NCBI GenBank assembly: GCA_001072465.1
Contig: JVKM01000021.1
Coordinates: forward strand, 1-64,000
From: Xylanimonas cellulosilytica
GTDB lineage: Bacteria; Actinomycetota; Actinomycetes; Actinomycetales; Actinomycetaceae
Length of the DNA: 64,000 nt
Reading direction: 5' to 3'
Of the stretch, positions 41,801-51,100 are shown in pieces. Numbering within the stretch: position 1 is the stretch's first letter; each line of letters opens with the position of its first letter. The notes below the pieces were generated by a model that was given only the letters and a program-made list of their open reading frames with translations, was not told where the DNA came from and did not search any database. The translations under genes and the position numbers were made by a program.

Positions 41801-44712
41801 GCCATGGCCACGGAGTTCCAGGCAATGAGGTTGGCGTTGACCGGGGAGGTCATGGTCGCGACGAACTGGATCTTCTCGCCCACTTCGATGTCACGGTTCA
41901 TGACGATGCGGAAACCGGTGATCGAGGCCAAGTCCGCGGGGGCATCGCCCCACGCGTCGGGGGTACAGCCAGCGGGGGCGTCGTTCATGGCGCCGCCAAC
42001 TGCCAGGACCTCGCCGCGGCAGGGGTTGGGAACCGTCGAGTACTGGATCGTGATGTCCGAGGCCGGAACCGTCGTGATCTCGGGGTCACGGCCCTGACGC
42101 TCCTTCACCGACTGGAACGTCCAGTTCGTGGAGTTCAGGTTCGGCTTCCAACGGGACTCGCGAGCCTGGTTGGCTGCGGGTCCGACACCCACGTCACCCA
42201 CGTAGGGCAGGATGTCGTAGGCCACGACCTTCGTCAGCGGCGCGTTACCCGCGTTGGCGATCGTGAAACGGTAGGCGCCGTCGGCGCCCGGATCGATCTC
42301 GGCGATCTCACCGGCGGGAACGAAGTCGTCGTTCTTGTTGCCCTTGACTTCCTTCGCGATCGTCATACCCGCGGTCGTAGCGATCTTGAAATTCACGCTG
42401 GAGTCGCACAGGAAATCCGTCGTCGAACCGTCCTGGTTGAGGTCGAGCGTGTCCTGAGCGCGACTGCGGATGCAGTACTTGAGGTTGCGGACACCACGGT
42501 CCTGATCGTAGGGCTTCGCTCCGCCACCCGGCATGAACGCCCAGGCGGTGTTCGTCGTGTCGCCAGCGGGAGCGGTAGCCAGGACATTGGCGTCGTACTT
42601 CGAGAAGAACGCGCCCTCGACCGGATCCGGGACGATCCAGCGAATCAGGGTGCGGCCGGTGTTGTTGAAGTTCTTTTCCACCTCGACCTTCACCTTGGCC
42701 GGGTCGTAGGCACTGCCGTCGGGGTTCTTCAGGACGGAGTAGCTCTCCGCGCGAATGTTGGACGCATCGTCCACGTCGAGGCCCTCGGGCAGCAGGTCCA
42801 CGACCGTGAACGGCGTGGGAGCACCGCCGTCGACGGCCTTGCGGGCCTCGGCGACGATCATGAAGCTGGCGGGCTTACCGACGACGACGGGGTTGGTACG
42901 CAGTTCCTTACTGACCCGAACGCCGGGCACCTCGGTGCGAATACGGGTCCAGCTACACGTGTTGTCCTTCGAGACGGCGACGGTACCCGTGTCCTTGTCC
43001 GTGACCTTGACGGACGCGCAGTTCTGAATACGGACGTAGTCCTCGGAGGCCACGGTGTCGTAGTACTTCTCCGGAGGCAGGACTGCGTTGTAGTGGCTCG
43101 CGAAATCTGCGGGTTCGGTCCTCGGGACGTCGCGCGAGACCTTGCTGATCAGGTCGACGGTCGGCCTGGCCAGCGGGGCGGCGTCGGTCTCGATGACGAA
43201 GCGGGTGATCCACTCGCCGTCCGGCAGGGTGAGAGTGCGGGTGTTCTTGTAGGTCACCGTCTCGTGGTTACCCTTGTTAGTCCAGTACTCGAAGGTCCAA
43301 CCACCCAGCTCTTCATATCCGGACTTGGTGGAAATCTTGAACTCGTAGGGGCCGACGAAGGCGGGCTTATCGCAGCCGTCACCGGCTGCCTTGCCGTCCT
43401 CGGAGGACCAGGTGCAGGGCATGACGTCTTCCCAGCGGTAGTGCACGGTCGTGTTACCGCTGTTACTGCCCTCGAAACGCCAGGGCAGCTCGTCGCCGCG
43501 CGCGTAGTCGCGGTTGTACGTGCCGATCTTCTCAGCCGTGGCCTCGACCCTGCGCTCGGCGAAGCCGTGCGTGATCTCGGAGCTCTTGGACACGACGTTC
43601 GTCGGCTCGTTCATGCCCTCGGCGGTGATGGTCGCCGTGTTGGTGACCGTGTCGGCGGTCGTCACCGAGCCCTCGGGGTATTTGACGGTGACGGTCGACT
43701 CGATCGGGTTCTGGTACGTCCACTTGTCGTACGACCACGTCACGGAGTGGGTGGCCGCGTCGTAAACACCGCCGTTCGAGGCACTGACGAAGACGGCCTG
43801 CGCGGGCAGCGGGTCGACGACCTTAACGTTCTGCACCTGCTGGAAGCCGATGCCGACAAGCTTGCCGTTGTAGGCCGAGCCACCCCAGCGGGTGCCGACC
43901 TCGTTCGGCTTGGTCGTGTCGTTCTGCTGGTAGCCGTATCGAAGCTCGTACGTGGCCTCGCCGCCGACGGCCGGGTAGTACAGGCGGTTCGTCGGTCCGG
44001 ACTTCTTGATGGCGACGTCGGTCGAGGCGGTCCAGGTCGTGCTGAGCGTCTGTTCGACGCTGGCGGCGTTGTTGGCCGAGAAGACGACGTTCTGCGTGGT
44101 GGTGGAGTTGTTCGGCGCATCGTTGCCGTTGTAGTGCCACGGAATCTGGATGCGGTCCGACGTGCCGGCGGGCAGCGGGTCCTTCAGCGTGAAGCGGTAG
44201 CGCTGCACGCGCGCTCCGTCAGCAGAGTTCTCGACGAAGTTCTCGCTCTTCGCGACAACGTCGCCAGTGACGGGGACGACCGTGTAGCCCTGCTCAATGA
44301 GCTTGAGCCCAGCCGGAGTGATCGGGCCGGGCAGGGTCATCTCGATGACGGCACCCTGGCAGGGCGTGGTCACCGACGAGCACGAGAAGTTGATCGTCGT
44401 GATCTGCTGGTCGCGGACTCGCAGGGTGGTGGAGTCGTTGACGACGGTCATCGCCAGGGTGGCGGACTCGTCGCGGGCGGCAGCGGGGGCGGCAACGCCC
44501 TCGGCGTCGGCTGCTTCGTCGGCGGCCTCCGCATCGGACGAGGCAGTGGCGGCGTCCTGCGACGACGCCACGTCGGTTGCTTGTGTGCTTTCTTCAGCGG
44601 CGCTGGCTCGCATGGCGAGGGGGGTCAGCGACGTGACGAGAAGCGAGAGAGCGGCCAGACTGGCAGCACCCGCAACGCCCACACGGGCGCGGAACGGACG
44701 CAGTCGAGACAT
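38866..44712 (-). CDS. giant cell-wall-anchored surface protein A, SdrD-B/DUF11 stalk, LARTG sorting signal
   Basis: 1948 residues. A signal peptide (about 1-38: charged MSRLRPFRAR, hydrophobic core, cleavage after ASA) precedes a head region of about 950 residues. The stalk follows: DUF11 (~1000-1150), SdrD-B repeats (~1164, 1294, 1414; e.g. VGDYVWFDANKDGIQD), DUF11 (~1554), SdrD-B (~1680, 1797), and a Thr-Pro linker. The C-terminus is LARTG (1912-1916), a hydrophobic span and KRRRDREEA. LAxTG rather than LPxTG suits class E-like sortases (known for actinobacteria). The calcium-type aspartates of SdrD-B are visible in each repeat. It presumably extends an adhesive head from the cell wall. 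A good AAGGAG box precedes the ATG. The adjacent gene is a paralogue. Confidence 0.9.
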   Translation of the reverse strand: MSRLRPFRARVGVAGAASLAALSLLVTSLTPLAMRASAAEESTQATDVASSQDAATASSDAEAADEAADAEGVAAPAAARDESATLAMTVVNDSTTLRVRDQQITTINFSCSSVTTPCQGAVIEMTLPGPITPAGLKLIEQGYTVVPVTGDVVAKSENFVENSADGARVQRYRFTLKDPLPAGTSDRIQIPWHYNGNDAPNNSTTTQNVVFSANNAASVEQTLSTTWTASTDVAIKKSGPTNRLYYPAVGGEATYELRYGYQQNDTTKPNEVGTRWGGSAYNGKLVGIGFQQVQNVKVVDPLPAQAVFVSASNGGVYDAATHSVTWSYDKWTYQNPIESTVTVKYPEGSVTTADTVTNTATITAEGMNEPTNVVSKSSEITHGFAERRVEATAEKIGTYNRDYARGDELPWRFEGSNSGNTTVHYRWEDVMPCTWSSEDGKAAGDGCDKPAFVGPYEFKISTKSGYEELGGWTFEYWTNKGNHETVTYKNTRTLTLPDGEWITRFVIETDAAPLARPTVDLISKVSRDVPRTEPADFASHYNAVLPPEKYYDTVASEDYVRIQNCASVKVTDKDTGTVAVSKDNTCSWTRIRTEVPGVRVSKELRTNPVVVGKPASFMIVAEARKAVDGGAPTPFTVVDLLPEGLDVDDASNIRAESYSVLKNPDGSAYDPAKVKVEVEKNFNNTGRTLIRWIVPDPVEGAFFSKYDANVLATAPAGDTTNTAWAFMPGGGAKPYDQDRGVRNLKYCIRSRAQDTLDLNQDGSTTDFLCDSSVNFKIATTAGMTIAKEVKGNKNDDFVPAGEIAEIDPGADGAYRFTIANAGNAPLTKVVAYDILPYVGDVGVGPAANQARESRWKPNLNSTNWTFQSVKERQGRDPEITTVPASDITIQYSTVPNPCRGEVLAVGGAMNDAPAGCTPDAWGDAPADLASITGFRIVMNRDIEVGEKIQFVATMTSPVNANLIAWNSVAMAGGVTENGKVSYLLPNEAPKVGINVSTDVEVNKTVARVKMNGDEVVRDANGLPETIESTEAIMPGDHVLYKVNLKNHGPAVASGMNIADKLPAGVEYVSAETRICQDGATSPCTGPVYATANYDAAAGTWTAMESGILDTNLNVGGTETLYVLVKVKPATEGATITNTATLGEYDQIDSNKKNNTSSATFTVGGTIAGTIFNDADASWTFGTGDDKPFEGVTLRLLDADGNPLKDDSGADITTKTDADGNYLFNRLPLGSYKVEVVPGDAKVDGTDVKLADYKQTYGYGSSTDRTQVGQGKLVTPTAIELTAAAPNVTKVDFGFVKPASVGDYVWFDANKDGIQDTDEPALPGITATIVDASGNPVVDLDGNPVAAVSTDAAGKYVFANLLPGDYKITFTNPVGYEATVSQAGDDRGADSNGTEAAVSLAQGQEDMTVDYGLVGTGVIGDQLFVDVNQNGGNVPDAGDKVLPGVKVTLTWTGPGGITRTYETTTDAEGKYKFENLLPGEYKVSVDPETLLKAEPLLDVLTHSPSGDVDAKSVVSEDVKKDAAKLADAFKLTANLTLTGENNSNLDQDWGFGISADTAILKEITDPDEAAQESFEFIPGAKVTYTLTLTNNGPGSATGVTAVDQLPAGVSFVSAQGDGSYDAATGVWDLSGLTLAKGEAKKIAITVEITGEGAGKLVTNVARITHQDQPGDDPTNNESSASFKGGFNLGGTIYRDSDASYSKSDSEQRFKGVTVALLNEDGTPVLDAEGNPMTTTTDEKGAYQFVGLAPASYRVVIVDPDKGDLAGLIPTQAYTGRGETQASVTITNASVQGVDFGLLAPATIGDRVWYDEDGNGADNGEPGAPNVTVILKDGNGVELARTTTDSDGRYRFTGLIPGTYTVDIEVPAGYHAATTSMTVTVGEGEENLDVDFPLTVPPAPTPTPTPSTTVAKVLARTGSDASVLGGMAAMAAIAGFAALAGKRRRDREEA

Positions 44713-45080
44713 CGACTTCTCCTTCTGTGGGGCAGAAAGTGGACAGGATGCCTCCCAGCGTAGTGAAGGCTCCGAGGCCTATCTAGCCCTTACACATCAA
44801 GAGATTGTGGCGACTGAAGACTGCAATGTCGGGAAGAGCGTGTTCCACAGTTTCGGAACAAGTTCTCTGAACTGATGGTTAGTTAAGCAATCACACGGGC
44901 GACCGAGATTTATCGAATAATCATGAAATCCCTGCCGACTCGATCGTTCAATAATGACCGAGTCGATAGAAATAGCGTAAAGAACGACAAGATAGCCAAG
45001 TGCTTAAGCTCACATACTTATTGACCGTTAGTTGATTAGAGCGTTGTTGCGGGGTGGCGTGCGGGTGAGCAGCACATAAA
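44713..45080. other. AT-rich intergenic region upstream of surface protein gene A
   Basis: 368 bases, much richer in A+T than its surroundings, with no supportable gene. It must hold the promoter of gene A and any control element. An imperfect inverted repeat GACTCG...CGAGTC (about 44938-44965) is the only structure I can point to. Confidence 0.5.
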
Positions 45081-45121
45081 GGGAGGGGGCGCGGGACCAG
45101 TATGGTCTCGCGCCCCCTCCC
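45081..45121 (-). terminator. terminator of surface protein gene B
   Basis: Arms GGGAGGGGGCGCGGGACC and GGTCTCGCGCCCCCTCCC enclose AGTAT with one wobble pair. Apart from loop and three extra pairs it equals the terminator of gene A, evidence that the duplication included the 3' flank. Confidence 0.75.
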
Positions 45122-45166
45122 TTGTTGAGGCGTGTACCCCTGTGTGGGGGTCAGCCCGCGTGTGGC

Positions 45167-48100
45167 TCAGGCCTCCTCACGGTCACGGCGGCGCTTACCC
45201 GCCAGAGCCGCGAAGCCAGCGATAGCAGCCATGGCCGCCATACCACCGAGCACGGAGGCGTCCGAGCCGGTACGAGCCAGGACCTTAGCAACCGTGGTAG
45301 CCGGAGTCGGAGCCGGGATCACCGTGAGCGGGAAGTCCACATCCAGATTCTCCTCACCCTCACCAACCGTGACGGTCATCGAGGTCGTCGCCGCGTTAAA
45401 CCCGGCAGGAACCTCAATATCAACCGTGTACGTACCCGGAACCAGGCCAGTGAAACGGTAGTTACCATTAGCGTCAGTGGTGGTACGACCCACCTCCACG
45501 CCGTTGGCGTCCTTGAGGATCACGGTCACACCAGGCACACCCGGCTCACCGTTATCCGCACCGTTACCATCGGCGTCATTCCACACGCGGTCACCGACCG
45601 TGGCGGGGGCAACCAGACCAAAGTCCACGCCCTGCACCGACGCATTCGTAATCGTCACGGCCGCTTCGGTCGCACCCCGACCCGTGTAGGCCTGGGTCGG
45701 GATCAGACCAGCCAGATCACCCTTGTCGGGATCCACGATCACGACGCGGTACGAGGCGGGAGCCAGACCCACAAACTGGTAGGCACCCTTCTCATCGGTC
45801 ACCGCAGTCATCGGGTTACCCTCAGAGTCAAGCACCGGGGTGCCGTCCTCGTTCAGCAGAGCAACCGTCACGCCCTTGAAGCGCTGCTCGGAATCACTCT
45901 TGGAGTAGGAAGCGTCCGAGTCACGGTAGATCGTGCCACCCAGGTTGAAACCACCCTTAAACGAGGCCGAGGACTCGTTGTTGGTCGGGTCATCGCCCGC
46001 CTGATCCTGGTGAGTAATACGAGCAACGTTGGTGACCAGCTTGCCCGCGCCCTCACCGGTGATCTCAACCGTGATCGTGATCGTCTTGACATCACCCTTG
46101 GCCAGGGTCAGGCCAGACAGATCCCACACGCCCGTGGCCGAGTCGTAGGAGCCATCACCCTGCGCGGACACGAAGGAAACACCAGAGGGAAGCTCATCAG
46201 AGGCCTTCACGCCAGTGGCTGCGCCCGGACCGTTATTGGTCAGCGTCAGCGTGTAGGTCACGCGCTGACCCGGGGTGAACTCGAAGGACTCCTGAGCCTG
46301 CTCATCCGGATCGGTGATCGCCTTCATAATCGCAGTGTCAGCCGAGATACCGAAGCCCCAATCCTGATCAAGATTCTGGTTCTTCTCACCCGTCAGCGTC
46401 ACCGACGTATTCAGGTTGAACGCCTGCGCCAGCTTGTCCTTATCGGCCTTCGCATCCTCAGACACAACCTTCTTGGCATCCACATCACCCGCAGGCGAAT
46501 GCGTCAACACATCCAGCAGCGGCTCCGCCTTCAGCAGAGTCTCAGGATCAACCGAGACCTTGTACTCACCCGGAAGCAGGTTCTCGAACTTGTACTTACC
46601 CTCAGCATCCGTGGTGGTCTCGTACGTGCGAGTGATACCACCCGGACCCGTCCAGGTCAGCGTCACCTTCACACCCTCCAGCGGCTTGTCACCAGCATCG
46701 GGGGCATTGCCACCGTTCTGGTTGACATCAACGAACAGCTGATCACCAATCACACCAGTACCAACGGCACCGAAGTCAATCGTGTCATCCGTCTGTCCCT
46801 GAACCAGGGTGACCGAGGCCGAAGCTCCGTTGGAGTCCGCAGCGCGGTCGTCTCCGGCCTCCGAGGTCGTTGCCTCGTAGCCGGCGGGTGCCTGGAAGGA
46901 CACCTTGTAGTCGCCGGGCAGCAGGTTCTCGAACACGTACTTACCGTTCGCATCCGTCGTGACAGCAGCAACCGGGTTACCCGAAGCGTCCGTCACGGCA
47001 GAGCCGTCGGCGCGGGTCAGGGTCACCGTCACGCCCGGCAGAGCGGGCTCGTCGGCGTCCTGGAGACCGTCACGGTTGACGTCCATCCAGGTGTAGTCAC
47101 CGACAGAGGCGGGCTTGACGAAACCGAAGTTCACGTCGATGACCGAACCGGTCGCCTCAGCGATGGTCACATCCGCGGTGGTCTTGTAGCGGCCGGTGTA
47201 GGCCTCGGTGGGCTTGGTGCCCGCCAGAGGACCAGACGTCGGATCAACGACGCTGACCGTGTACTCGCCCAGCGGCAGACCCACGAAGGAGTACTTACCC
47301 TCGGCGTCGGTCACAGCCGTCATCGGGTTGCCGTCCTTGTCGAGGACGGGGGTGCCGTCCTTCTTGAGGAGCGCAACCGTGACACCCGCGTACGGGGCCT
47401 CGGAGTCGCTGGAGCTGAACGACGCGTCGGCATCGTTGTAGAGCTTGCCAGCGATCGTGTAGCCGGCGGTCAGCGGCACGGACGAGGTGTTGTCCGGCTT
47501 CTTGTCGCCGATCTGATCCTGCTTCTCGATCGTGGCCGTGTTGGTCACAACCGATCCGGCGGCGGAAGCGTCGATGGTGACGGTGATGCGCAGGGTGCGC
47601 GTCGCGCCCTTCTCGATCACCTCAGTGCTCAGGTCCCACTTGCCGGAGGCGGCATCGTAGGTGCCATCACCCTCGGCGGACACGAAGGTCACGCCCGACG
47701 GGAGCTTATCCTGCGCGATGACGCCGGTCGCGGGGCTCGGGCCCTCGTTCGTGACGGTCAGCGTGTAGGTGACGGACGTGCCGGGGGTGAAGCCACCCGC
47801 CGGAACCTCGGCCGGCTCTGCAATCGCCTTGACGATCGCCGTGTTGGCGACGCCGGTGAACGCCCAGTCCTGGTCGTTGTTCGTCATCTTGCCGGGGCTC
47901 AGCGTCACCTTGGAGGTGAGGGAGAGCTCCTGGCCCTCAGCGGCCGTCAGGTCGCCCGAGGGGGCGTGGGTCTGAGCGGTGCACTCGGGGCACACGGTGG
48001 CAAGGGAGGCCTTGTCAACGGTCACGACGTAATCGCCGGGAGCCAGGTCCTTGAACGAGTACTTGCCGTTCTCGTCCGTGACGGTCGTCAGCGTCTTCTC

Positions 48101-51100
48101 CACGCCCGCGGGGGTCGTGTAGGTCAGCTTGACGGTCACGCCGGCCAGCGGCTTGTCCGCACCCGAGGGCTCGGAACCGCCGTTGTTGTCGACGTCCCAG
48201 AACAGGGTGTCACCAATCGTGCCGTCGGCGATCAAACCAAGGTCAATGGTCATGTCGTCCTGACCCTGCTTCAGAATGGTCCATGTTTGCCAACCGTCGG
48301 AATCGACGGCTCGATCATCGCCCGCCTTGCTCACGGTCTCGGAGTAGCCATCCGGGATGGTGAAGGTCACGCCATAGGAGCTGGGCAGCATGTTCGTGAA
48401 CACGTACTTGCCGTTGGCGTCCGTGGTCACGGGCTTGACGGGATTGCCATCGGCATCGACGACCAGATCCATGTCCAGCTGTCCATCCAGGGTGACGGTG
48501 ACACCGGCAACACCGACCTCATCCGCATCCTGGATGCCGTTCTTGTTCGCGTCGAACCACACGAAGTTACCCAGCGACACAGGCTTCACGAAACCAAAAT
48601 CGATCTTGGTCACGTTCGGCGCGGCACTCGTCAGGGTGATCGGGTCCGGCGTCACGAGCTTGCCCTGACCAATCTGGGAACGCGTTGTCGAAGAGCCGTA
48701 ACCGTAGGTCTGCTTGTAGTCGGCCAGGTTCACGTCGGTGCCGTCAAGCTTCGCCTCACCCGGGACGACCTCGACCTTGTACGAGCCCAGGGGCAGACGG
48801 GTGAAGGTGTACTTACCGTCGGCGCCGGTCTTCGTGGTGATGTCGGCGCCGGACGAATCCTTCACCGGGTTGCCGTCCGCATCCAGCAGACGAACCGTCA
48901 CACCCTCGAAAGGCTTTTCTTTGTCCTCATTGAAGGACCACCAGGCATCGGCATCGTTGTAGATGGTGCCCGACAGGGTGCCACCCACCTTGAAGGTCGC
49001 GCTGTCCTTGTTGTTATCCGGGTTGGAGTCGATCTGATCGAACTTACCCAGCGTCGCCGTGTTCGTGATGGTCGTTCCCTCGGTTGCGGGCTTGACCTTC
49101 ACGAGGACGTACAGCGTCTCGGTACCACCAACGTTGAGGTTGGTGTCGAGAATGCCGGACTCCATCGCGGTCCAGGTACCGGCCGCCGCATCGTAGTTGG
49201 CGGTCGCATAGACCGGGCCCGTGCACGGGTTCGTCGCACCATCCTGGCAGACACGCGTCTCGGAGGACACGTACTCCACACCAGAAGGCAGAGCGTCGGC
49301 AACATTCATGCCCGAGGCAACCGCCGGGCCCTTGGCCTTCAGGTTCACCTTGTAGAGCATGTAGTCGCCCGGCATGATGACATCGTCAGACTCAACCGTC
49401 TCAATGACACCGTTGGCGTCACGAACCGGCTCGTCGCCGTTCATCTTCGCCCGAGCAACCGTCTTCTTCAGTTCGACGTCGGAGGAGACGTTGATGCCGA
49501 CCTTGGGGGCCTCGTTGGGCAGCAGGTAGGACACCTTGCCGTTCTGCATGGAGCCGCCGGACATGGCCACGGAGTTCCAGGCGATGAGGTTGGCGTTGAC
49601 CGGGGAGGTCATGGTCGCGATGAAGCGGATCTTCTCGCCCGGCTCGATGTCGCGGTTCATCACCAGGCGGAAGCCCGTGATCGTCGTCAGGTCGGCGGGA
49701 GCGTCGCCCCACGCGTTCGGGGTACAACCGGCGGGGGCGTCATTCATGGCGCCACCCGCGGAGAGGACCTCGCCGCGGCAGGGGTTAGGAACCGTCGAGT
49801 ACTGGACCGTGATGTCTGAGGCCGGAACAGCCGTGACCTCGGGATCGCGACCCGGCTTCTCCTTCACCGACTCGAACGCCCACGCCGTGGAGTTCAGGTT
49901 CGGCTTCCAACGAGAGTCACGAGCCTGCGAGGAGGCGGGGCCAACGCCCACGTCACCCACGTAAGGCAGGATGTCGTAGGCCACGACCTTGGTCAGCGGG
50001 GTGTTACCCGCGTTGGAGATCGTGAAACGGTAGGCGCCGTCGGCACCCGGGTCGATCTCGGCGACTTCGCCGGCCGGAACGAAGTCGGGGTTCTTGTTGC
50101 CCTTGACTTCCTTCGCGATGGCCATCGATGGGGTCGTGGCCACGTTGAAGTCGATTGCGGCGTTACACACGTAGTCGGTGGTCGAGCCGTTCTTGTTCAC
50201 GTCGAAGGTGTCGATCGCGCGGTTACTGATGCAGTAGTTGGTGTTGCGCAGGCTCTTATCCTCGGTCGTCGCCTTCGCGCCGTCGCCGGGCATGAACGCC
50301 ATGGCGTCGTTCGTGTTCTTACCGGCCGGAGCGGTCGCGAGCACGTTGACATTGAAGGTCGAGTACAGGCTGCCTTCGACCGGATCCGGAACGTTCCAGC
50401 GGATGAGGGTACGGCCGGTGTTGTTGTAGTTCTTCTCGACCTCGACCGTGACCTTGCTCAGGTCGTAGGGGGTGCCGTCGGGGTTCTTCAGCGTGGAGCG
50501 CTTCTCGGGGACGATCCCCGAAGCGTCATCGACGTCGAAGCCCTCGGGCAGGAGATCCACGATCGTGAACGGAGTGGGCGTGCCACCCTCGGTGGCCGGC
50601 TTGGCGGTACCGTTGATGAAGAAGGTGGCGGGCTTGCCCACGACCACGGGGTTGGTGCGCACGGACTTGTAGGCCTGGACGCTCGGGAACTCGTCGCGCA
50701 CGCGCATCCAGGAGCAGACCTCGTCGTTCGAAGCGACGACGGTGCCGGTGTCCTTATCAGTCAAAGTACCGCTGGCACAGTTCTGGAAGCGCACGTAATC
50801 CGGGGAGGCCACGTAGTTGTAGTACTTCTCCGGAGGGTACACAGGGTTGTAGTGCGAGGCGAAGTCCGCAGGCTCCGTCGTCGGCAGGGCGGGATTCACA
50901 GTGCCATAGAAGAAGATCGTCGCGTTGGTCTGGGGTGCCACGTCGGTATCGATCGTGAAGCGGGTGATCCACTCGCCCTCGGGCAGGGTCAGGCCGGTCG
51001 TCTTCGTGTAGTTGACGGTCTCGTGGTTGCCCTTGTTGGTCCAGTACTCGAAGGTCCAGCCGCCATTTTCCTCGTAGCCGGACTTGCCGAGAATGTTGAA

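Noticed and set aside
38065..44763. A 2232-codon open frame on the plus strand opposite surface protein A and dnaX
   Set aside because: It is antisense to two well-supported genes. Its sequence is a mirror of their codon bias, with no domain, and it mixes two unrelated genes.
45122..49819. A 1565-codon plus-strand open frame opposite surface protein B
   Set aside because: Shadow of the repetitive, GC-biased surface protein gene; the same kind of repetitive antisense frame occurs opposite protein A.
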